Shown here: positions 56,324 through 64,000 of the stretch, in pieces
How the letters are laid out: every line of letters begins with the position of its first letter
How positions within the stretch are numbered: the stretch's first letter is position 1
Assembly: GCA_036971475.1 (NCBI GenBank)
Contig: JBAIZL010000376.1
Coordinates: 1,335,501-1,399,500 of the forward strand
Origin: Prosapia bicincta
Lineage: Eukaryota; Arthropoda; Insecta; Hemiptera; Cercopidae
DNA: 64,000 nucleotides
Direction: 5' to 3'
Position numbers and translations under genes: made by a program
Notes under the pieces: model-generated
What the model was told of the DNA's origin: nothing
Seen by the model: only the letters and a program-made list of their open reading frames with translations
The model's database searches: none

Positions 56324-56789
56324 TTATCTAAAACTAATGACGTCTCTCAGACGCACGATGATATTTTTCCAATACGAGGTTAACTAAAGGTTTAGTAAAT
56401 TTTTCAAAAAATTATATTTAAAAATTTAGAATTATAAAGAAATAAATAATGACTTTACCCTAAATGAAGTTGTTATTTGGTTTAAAAAAAAAAAATATTT
56501 TTCGGAGAGAATAGCGTTAGGTTGTAGTAAGTACCTCAAACTAAAATTACGAACCCTCCCTTCTTAGATTGAAAAATCACAAATCAAAATTTTTAGAAAT
56601 AAATTTTTGAAAGTTAAAATTAAACAGTAAAATTTTTGGAAAAAGAGTATGTGGATCTTAGGAAGTAAATTTAAGTCATAAAAAATGGAAATAAATTTCA
56701 AGAAATAGAATAAGCTATGTTACAGATAAAGACTGAGAAATTTAAATTGTTCTTATGTGGGTTTAAAACTAAAAGTTGTCGAATTTAAG

Positions 56790-58908
56790 TGAGGCAATAA
56801 AATATTTCAAAATGTTTGTTAGAAATAATTTTGTTATGTAAAAGTTTGTAATGAGAGTACTGTATACTTATATAGGAAGAGGTTAGATGAAAAATTAACA
56901 GAAACTCATTGGGATACAACAGAAAAACAATACCAATATATTTCAAAAGTAATACATGAATCAGCAAAAGAAGCTTTAGGTGAAATTGATATTAAAGATA
57001 AAAAGAATACGTTTTATTATTGGGATGAAGAAATTAAAAAAGAAGTGAAGATTAAAAAAGAGAAATATTTAAAATGGTTAAATACAAAGAAAATTGATGA
57101 TAAAATAGAACTTAATGCACAACAAGCAAAAATTAGAAGAATGGTTGCAGAATCAAAAAACAGAAGTTGGGAACAATCATGCCAAAAGATAGAATCTTTT
57201 ATTGGAGGGAAAAGAAGTACAGAAGCTTGGAAAACTTTGAAAACATTAAGAAAAAACTCTAAGGAGTCACAACAAATGACATATATTGATTTTCAAACGT
57301 GGGAGGAATATTTTAAAAACTTATTAACAGAATGCAGAGAAGAACATTTGGAAAAAAATCAAAATGAAATACCAGAAACAGTAAATAATACCTATCTAAA
57401 TTTGGATATGGAAATAGTGATACAGGCAATAAAATCTATGAAAAATGGAAGAGCTTCAGGACCTGGAGGAATTCCAGCCGAACTATTAAAGTATGGTACA
57501 AATAAATTATTTGCAAATTTGAAGGAACTTTTTGAAAAATGTTTGAATGGAGAAGAGACACCAGAAGAGTGGAAAATAGGCTATATATCCACATTACATA
57601 AGAAAGGTAATAAGAAGCAATGTGAAAACTATAGAGGAATAACAGTTACAAATACATTGAGCAGAATTTATGGAAAAATAATTAAGCAATATTTAGAAAA
57701 TGAATACAAGGATATGGAGGCTGAGGAACAGGCAGGTTTTAGAAGAGGAAGATCAACGATAGATCACTTATTCTGCTTAGAACAAATAATTGAAAAGAAA
57801 GTAATTCGTTTACAACCTCTCCATTTAGTATTTATAGATATAGAAAAAGCTTATGATAATGTACCATTATCAAAGTTATGGGAAGTGTTAAAGTCAAATG
57901 CTATAAGTCAAACTATAATCAAGGCAATTCAAAATTTATATAAAAATTCTATTTCCAAAATAAAAATAGGAAACAATCTGTCAACAGGTTTTGAAGTAAC
58001 AAAAGGATTACGCCAAGGATGCTGTCTGTCACCCACATTATATAAAATTTATACAGAAAAGGTTTTGAAAAATTGGAAGAATAAATGCAAAGGAATGGGA
58101 ATCCCAGTAAACAATATCACAATTTATTCTTTACAATTTGCAGATGACCAATTGATTTTAGCTCAAGATTATGAAGACATTGAATATGACTCGAAAGATA
58201 ATAGGAGAATACAAACTATGGGGATTGAATGTTAATATGAATAAAACTAAATACATGGTCATAGGAGAAAAAAGTAAAGACTTAATAATAGAAGAAGAAA
58301 ATATTAAAAGAATATCACATGTTGAGGAATGTAAGTATTTGGGAATGAAAATTACAAATGATGGGAAACAAGATAAAGAAATTGGATCGAAAATAAATTT
58401 GGGAAAAACAACAATTTCAATGTTAAATGGAATTTTATGGGATAAACATATAACTAATCAAACAAAAACAAAAATTTTTAATACAATAGTACGAAGCATA
58501 ATGACATATGGATCAGACGTTTGGATATTGAAATCAACATTGACAAAGAAATTATTGGCAACTGAGATGGACTTTTGGAGACGTTCTGCGAGAATATCAA
58601 GATTGGATAAGATCCGAAATCAAATAATTAGAGATAAAATGGAAGTACAAAATTTAATTACAGATTTTGTAGAACAAAAACAGTTAATTTGGTATGGACA
58701 TACGAAAAGGATGAATGATGAAAGACTACCAAAGATGTTGTTGGAATGGACACCACCAGGGAGAAGACGAAGGGGAAGACCATCGAAAACGTGGATACAG
58801 GAAATTAGTTCATCTTTAATCAAATGGGATATACCAGAAAACTTGTGGACAGATAGGGATGAGTGGAAAAACAAAATTAAAAACTGTATTTCATTAGACT
58901 TAGGTTAA
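56790..58908 (+). pseudogene. RTE-like reverse transcriptase with one frameshift
   Basis: The frame is open from about 56790 (RKRLDEKLTETHWD, FYYWDEEIKKEV) and shows RT motifs KNGRASGPGGIPAELLK, CENYRGITV, EQAGFRRGRSTIDHL, LVFIDIEKAYDNVP, KGLRQGCCLSPTL and LQFADDQLIL. After a frameshift near 58185 it continues NMNKTKYMVIG and CKYLGMKI. The C-terminus has IWYGHTKRMNDERLPK and RRRRGRPSKTW, a tail common in RTE-group elements. The endonuclease is missing (5' truncation). A short A-rich tail follows the stop at 58908. Confidence 0.85.
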
Positions 58909-60045
58909 AATGTAAAACATTGTAAAAAACCTGTCAATAAAAAAAAAATATAAAAGTTTGTTGTTTTTTATAGTTGGTTTAAGATACCAAAGTCAAATGA
59001 AATGATTGACTAAATAAATAAAATGTAAGGGAATGTAAGACCACAAAGTAAAATCTTGTACGGAAAAGTAAAGTAAAATTTTTTCAAGTAAATTACAAGT
59101 TTTAATTTAAAGAGACCGTTCAATAATAAAGATTGAGTTATAAAGATTAACAAAGAAAGGATTGATTTTGATTTTAAAATTTTAGAAAAGAATAATTGTA
59201 ATACAAGGTGATATAAAACTTGTTTGTTTACAAATGAAGTTACAAAGTTTATAATGAAGAAAAAGAATTTTGTTTGGTAAATATTTGTTGTGTTTTATAA
59301 TTGGTTCAAGATACCAAAGTCAAATGAAAGGATTGACTAAATAAATAAATTATAATGAGGTTTGGAAAATAAATTAAAATCTAATACAGAAATTTGAAGA
59401 AATTTTTGCCATTAAACGAGAAGGTTAAATTGAATAAATAATTTTAAAATCAATTTTGAGAATTTAAATAATTAACCTAGAAAGGGTAAATTTTGATCTT
59501 AAAGTAATTATAAACTATCCTAAGTTTTCTAAAAAGAAGTAAGATAAGAAGTTAATATAAAATTATGTGTTTCCTTAAGAAATTATATAACAGGTCTATA
59601 TAATTATATTCAAAAGGTTAAAGAAATGTTAGATGATTAAGATAAGTACAATATACCTTAAGGTAGCAGTGCTTCGAGCAGTTTAAAACCCGCTCCCAAG
59701 TTAATAGATGATTAAGTAGAGCTTCAAAGATATAAAAATGTTTACAAACTGTGCTGTAACGTAACTTAATTTTAAAATGAATAAAAACCGAAGTATTTTA
59801 CTAACTTGCGACAAAACAGTGATTAAATTTATTTAACAAATTTCGTACACAATTATAAACCAAAATGGTCAGTTAGTCGTAATATGCCTTCAAATGAACT
59901 CATTCCCCGGGAACCGATACCCAAAGGGTTAAATTTTAGCGAGTTAGGTTTTTAAATAAAATCCAGTAACTGGTTCTCTGGCAGATTTTAGGGAGCATTG
60001 CACAGGGTTCTGGCCGTTGGCCGAACCGGCTCGTTTTTAAATTTT
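58909..60045. other. AT-rich sequence with a dispersed direct repeat
   Basis: GATACCAAAGTCAAATGAAA and flanks occur at 58957-59031 and 59284-59350. Nothing else was recognised. Confidence 0.5.
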
Positions 60046-60048
60046 TAC

Positions 60049-60370
60049 CTAGCAACGGATACGACGGATGGCGGTGGCGTTTCTCGAAAGGGTTGCGGCG
60101 TTAAGTCGTTGGCCATGTCCGTTGCAGCATGAGCGATACGAAGACACGTAAACAACACTTCTTCTCACGAGTAGAAAAGACCGCCATGGCAGAAAAGTGT
60201 TGATTTCTTTCCGTTTGTTTCCATTCACATTTTTCCATTCTTCATTCCTTGCAGGAATAACGCATTCTTTACCCTTGACGAGACACGTTATGCCCGATGG
60301 CAACCTACTTGTAGCTAGTTTTGACCCTTCAGTTTTTGTGTCTCCAAGTATTTCGCAGTGTCCAGGCAGT
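60049..60370 (-). pseudogene. Diverged LINE-A relative: RNase H end
   Basis: The minus-strand frames read PGHCEILGDTKTEGSKLAT and NEEWKNVNGNKRKEI, corresponding to PGHCGIFGNTKADEGAKLAT and NEEWQNVNRNKLRDI of LINE-A. It is an old copy. Confidence 0.6.
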
Positions 60371-60457
60371 CAAACGCTTTGGGACTGGATACGCGAGAGA
60401 TATGGTACTTACGTAAATAAGGCTGCGTATCAGTATTCCTCCTGCTCAAGATCATAA

Positions 60458-61250
60458 AGAAGTGGCTGCCGATAGAAACATGTGTGCGTACATTTCTATG
60501 AACACGCCATCATCATTACACGATGATAAGTTACAGAGAATTGTTTTTTAACTACTATAATATAAGGCTTCTATTGTAACTGTAATGCAATCGCCCGCTG
60601 ATGATAACTTGAAATATAAATTGGAGTATAATCCTTCACCTGTTTACTTTATAGTTATTGTTTGATTAATTCTTCTAATGTTGTATCGAGTACATTTTTA
60701 ATCGCATTAAGTGTATAACTGCTACAATATATTTAGTTGGCGAACAAACGCAAAGAACTTTGAACTCTAGTAACCCTAGAACACAAATAATGTACGAAAT
60801 AACTTTAAAGATATATTGGTCAAAATGTAATTAAAATCCTCATTCATTTAATTTAAACCTTTTTAATAATACACAGTCCAGGAACAAAGTAAAATAAACT
60901 GTGGCATTTGTAAAAATATGCACCCAATAACCAATTAATGCGTCTGTGACCCGAACCTCACAACAACGGATTCACTTTACTGTCTCGGCTAATTAATTTC
61001 TTGTCGCAAAATGTTTCCATGTTAAAACAACTTTGCCAACATGAAAGGCTTCCTCTTTGACCGTCGACTAGTTAAAAAAAACTTTTTCTAAAATACAGAA
61101 ATTCAGGATTAATTTTCAACTAATCCTTTACTTTTATTGTAAGAGACAAATATAGAATCAATTATTGAAGAGCGACCGCTCTATCACTAAAATAAAGCAC
61201 GGACATTCATTTATTGTCTAACTACTGGAACAAACTGTACAGTTCAAAAA
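60458..61250. other. Unassigned sequence
   Basis: No gene or repeat was recognised. Confidence 0.5.
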
Positions 61251-61253
61251 TAT

Positions 61254-61602
61254 ATTTTTTTCCCAGGCGAAAAACCTATCAAGGTTATCATCGCCTAACT
61301 AAAGTTTTATTTTAAATAAGTGTTACAAAATAAAACTAAACAAAATAAAATAGAATAATTGTTTAGTACTAATTGTAACTAAAACTAAAGAAACTAAAAT
61401 TAATCCTAATTTAAATATTATTAAATAGATTCAGGTGGCGTAAGAAAGCGATGACACGGTCGATAGCCGTGACATCGTCCCTTAAAACCACCTTTAAACT
61501 ACCTCGAAGATAGTAACGTATATACAAATCGCTCAACTCATCACAATCAAGCAGGATATGCTTGACTGTAATATTATTTCTACAAAACGGACATAATGGT
61601 GG
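61254..61602 (-). mobile_element. LINE-A subfamily B, 3' segment of a twin-primed insertion
   Basis: CCAGGCG at 61263 starts the 3' end. The body reads to CPFCRNNITVKHILLDC and stops at about 61602, where it meets the 5' end of a plus-strand segment. Confidence 0.8.
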
Positions 61603-61684
61603 ACCCCGCAGGGGGGTGCGGACTAGCCGCACCTACGAGGGATTTGGTGTCCCTCGCGGTACCCTAGCCTAACACTACACCGCG

Positions 61685-61731
<47 letters not shown>

Positions 61732-62303
61732 ACATCTTCACTTAGGGAATTTGACTGGTCAGAACCGTTGCGCGTTGGGAGTGCTGAAAAGTTCAGAGCT
61801 TGACAAACTCTGGTCTGGGACGCTGATGAGAGTTTGCTCTGCCGAAGACGTATGCGCGGTTGCTGGTCCGCTAGCCACTTCGGTCCTCGGTCAGGGAGTG
61901 TCCGCGGTGCACAGGTGTCGGAGCCTGTGCACAGTATTACGAGTTCTCGACTGATGCCCATCCAGTCGAGCTAAGGAGGAAACTATGGGCCCCAGAGTTC
62001 CGGGGGGTTGGAAATGATCGAAAGTGATCCATGGGTGTACCCGTTCTCATAGTCTCGCCCGTAACGCCTGACACGATGATTAGCTTAAATCATATTATGG
62101 AAAACCAACAAAAGTCCAACCAACCAACAAACCAGAGTAATGTAAAGAGGCGTCGTGAGGTTTCTCCGAAGATGCCTAGTGCAGTAAATGAGACGAGGAA
62201 AGAAATAGATGTAGCATCACCCAAACTATTGCCTAAATTTTTAATTGTCTCTAGCACAGAAGAAGGAAAAGATCTGTCGAAAGTATCGCCTTTTTTTATC
62301 AAT
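61602..62303 (+). mobile_element. LINE-A 5' UTR and ORF1 start, inverted segment
   Basis: The complete 5' end with three successive hairpins (61602-61656), a (CA)n tract (61685-61727) and the leader run to an ATG at 62097 (MENQQKSNQPTNQSNVKRRR). ORF1 is cut at 62303 after EEGKDLSKVSP. It is placed head to head with the 3' segment. Confidence 0.8.
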
Positions 62304-62518
62304 TTTTTTCCCCAGGCGAAAAACCTATCAAGGTTATCATCGCCTAACTAAAGTTATTTTAAATAATTGTTTCAAAATAAAACTAACCAACTAAACAAAA
62401 TAAAATAAAATAAATGTTTAATACTAATTGTAACTAAACGAAAGAAACTAAAATTATACATAATTTAAATATTATTAAATAGATTCAGGTGGCGTAAGAA
62501 AGCGATGACACGGTCGAA
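62304..62518 (-). mobile_element. LINE-A subfamily B copy, 3' fragment
   Basis: Poly-T and CCAGGCG (62313) are followed by the 3' UTR, up to GCGATGACACGGTCGA at 62518. It abuts the Penelope-like fragment. Confidence 0.78.
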
Positions 62519-62523
62519 TAGCC

Positions 62524-62913
62524 CAAACAAAAAAGAAATTAAAAGACAGATATCAAGAACACCTCAATGCATACATCAAACCTGAAATTTATAACTCAAA
62601 CTTAGCCACACACGCCATCAAAAACAAATACACATTCCCCACATTAGAAAACGTACACCTAATAAAAAATATTCAAAAAGGCTTCAAAATGACAGTCTGA
62701 GAACAACTAGACATTTATAAAAATAAAAATAATATCACTAACGAACAAATACAAATAAAATCAAAAAACGACAACTTATTCAATCTAATAGACAATATTA
62801 ACCCCAAAACAACATTTCCCGGTACACCAAGGTCAACGGGAAATCCACTCAGCTCGCAGTCTACAACAACCCTGTTCAGTATGCCCGAGGATGACGGTAC
62901 GACCAGCCATTGA
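62524..62913 (+). pseudogene. Penelope-like element C-terminus (GIY-YIG region tail)
   Basis: The frame reads KLKDRYQEHLNAYIK, SNLATHAIKNKYTFPTLENV, KGFKMTV, a TGA (62698), EQLDIYKNKNNITNEQIQIK and SKNDNLFNLIDN, ending at a TGA at 62911. It parallels the fragment at 33962-34124. The RT part is absent. Confidence 0.65.
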
Positions 62914-63170
62914 AAGTTAGCTCGCATAAATACCAAGTAAGATTCTTGTTTGAGTACATAAGTGAAAGTGATAAGTGTATACAAGAAAACAGTGTTGTAT
63001 AACTACAAATATATATACGTATTCCTTCACGAGTGGAAAAATATGATGGATAATTATTATCTGAAGTACATCCGTTCATTCTGCATAAAATCAATGCTAG
63101 ATAAGGTTCTAGCGAAACGTCGGAACTTCGGTTTTATGCACTGGAGAATGAACGGATGTACTCCAGATAA

Positions 63171-63250
<80 letters not shown>
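62914..63250 (+). repeat. Penelope-like terminal region with inverted repeat and (TA)n
   Basis: At 63005-63090 the terminal word set is in reverse (ACGTATTCCTTCACGAG to ACATCCGTTCATTCTGCA), and at 63098-63175 it is forward (TCTAGCGAAACGTCGG to GAACGGATGTACTCCAG), forming a long imperfect palindrome. About 75 bases of TA follow. Confidence 0.7.
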
Positions 63251-63795
63251 GCTTCTCGAGGCATGGCAAACTTTTAATCAAAGACAAACATTAGAGTAAA
63301 ATCTAATTCAATATATATGGTTAATATGCTGTAAGTATTTACATAATACATAAATTGAATTTTCATGATGACATACACGATTCAAATAAGAGTTTAATCA
63401 ACTCTTATATTAGTTCCTGAACAATAATAATAAAAATAACTGTTCCTGGAAGAAAGCAAAAACATTCTTCAAAATAAAGAGTGCTCCGAATACTAGCTTA
63501 CGGATTTTGCACCTCAATTTTAATCCACCCTATTTTTATTATTGGAAATTTCTTTCGTACAAAGTAGGACAAAACAATGCTTTAGTTTGAAACCGTGCAG
63601 TTAATTAATTTCTGTTATTTACTTTAGCAGTTGTGAAAACCTTCCAAGTCGTTTCCATAGCAACGATGTTCTTTGAACACTTAGGCCATCCAGCTTGTAA
63701 TTATTCTAGAAATGTTTCCATTAAAGTATCGACCAAACTGAACTGTACGAAACTGTGTCATTGTTTCAAGGAGCAGTTGTTTCTTTCGCTCTCCT
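63251..63795. other. Unassigned sequence with an X-box-like site
   Basis: GTTTCCATAGCAAC at 63651-63664 resembles an RFX site. No gene was recognised. Confidence 0.4.
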
Positions 63796-63799
63796 GCAT

Positions 63800-64000
63800 T
63801 ACGATCTTCGAGGTAGTTTAAAGGTGGTTTAAAGGGACGATGTCACGGCTATCGACCGTGTCCTCGCTTTCTTACGCCACCTTAATATATTTAATAATAT
63901 TTAAATTTTGTATAATTTTAGGTTCTTTAGTTTTAGATTATTACAATTAGTTTTAAACATTTATTTTATTTTATTTTGTTTTATTCTGATTAGTTTTATT
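63800..64000 (+). mobile_element. LINE-A 3' end in plus orientation, running off the window
   Basis: ATTACGATCTTCGAGGTAG, then GACGATGTCACGGCTATCGA and the 3' UTR are the reverse of the other copies. The terminal hairpin would lie just past 64000. Confidence 0.8.

Larger units (their letters stand above)
55131..56594 (+). repeat. Tandem array S-L-S-L-S (686-bp unit)
   Basis: The 91-bp segment S (GGAGAGAATAGCGTTAGG...) lies at 55131-55221, 55817-55907 and 56504-56594. Between them are two LINE-B segments L, 55222-55816 and 55908-56503. The copies are nearly identical. Confidence 0.9.

Noticed and set aside
1..64000. Bacterial-type systems (CRISPR, operons, attachment sites)
   Set aside because: The intron structure, non-LTR elements and bHLH gene show animal DNA; no such features are present.

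Overview
The window is animal nuclear DNA, almost certainly from an insect. It is AT-rich, has GT-AG introns and holds microsatellites and many decayed eukaryotic transposons. The one host gene I can assemble is an orthologue of dimmed/Mist1 (bHLH family A15). I cannot name the species. Nothing here is bacterial: there are no operons, ribosome binding sites or CRISPR arrays.

Layout. 1-5,667 is non-coding, with a (TA)n tract and a perfect 24-bp-arm palindrome. 5,668-17,773 carries dimmed on the minus strand: three coding exons (17,765-17,607; 9,905-9,720; 5,871-5,668) join in phase 0 into a 182-residue protein. Its two large introns hold a MITE-like element, a pogo/Tigger-like transposon with a PHD-type tail, a retropepsin remnant, a long foldback element and LINE fragments. 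17,874-28,140 is a pile of one non-LTR retrotransposon family, called LINE-A here (I/Jockey-like: CCHC gag, APE-type endonuclease, RT, RNase H). It includes a 6.1-kb copy with a piece of ORF1 embedded in ORF2, and two copies that have lost ORF1. 28,140-31,300 has no recognisable gene. 31,314-33,635 is a hAT (ZBED-type) pseudogene, followed by a LINE-A scrap and Penelope-like remnants with a hammerhead-like motif. 34,920-37,882 is another LINE-A copy.

38,844-39,356 looks like an endogenous fragment of a negative-strand RNA virus L protein. 40,748-42,640 holds a hAT C-terminus cut by LINE-A and a decayed PIF/Harbinger pair (transposase plus BESS-domain protein). 43,141-47,690 contains Penelope-like ends, an old LINE-A relative, two tandem-repeat arrays and a tRNA-like element. 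47,702-49,206 is a piggyBac-like end fused to an RNase H fragment of a second LINE (LINE-B), part of which is tandemly repeated at 55,131-56,594. 50,199-51,269 is an uninterrupted mariner transposase. 56,790-58,908 is an RTE-like reverse transcriptase broken by one frameshift. 61,263-62,303 looks like a twin-primed (5'-inverted) LINE-A insertion, followed by a Penelope-like C-terminus. The window ends inside a plus-strand LINE-A 3' end.

Functionally, only dimmed (a neuroendocrine/secretory transcription factor in other animals) looks like a working host gene, and mariner is the only transposon ORF that appears intact. Coordinates and readings were made by eye; homology calls rest on recognised motifs, not on searches.
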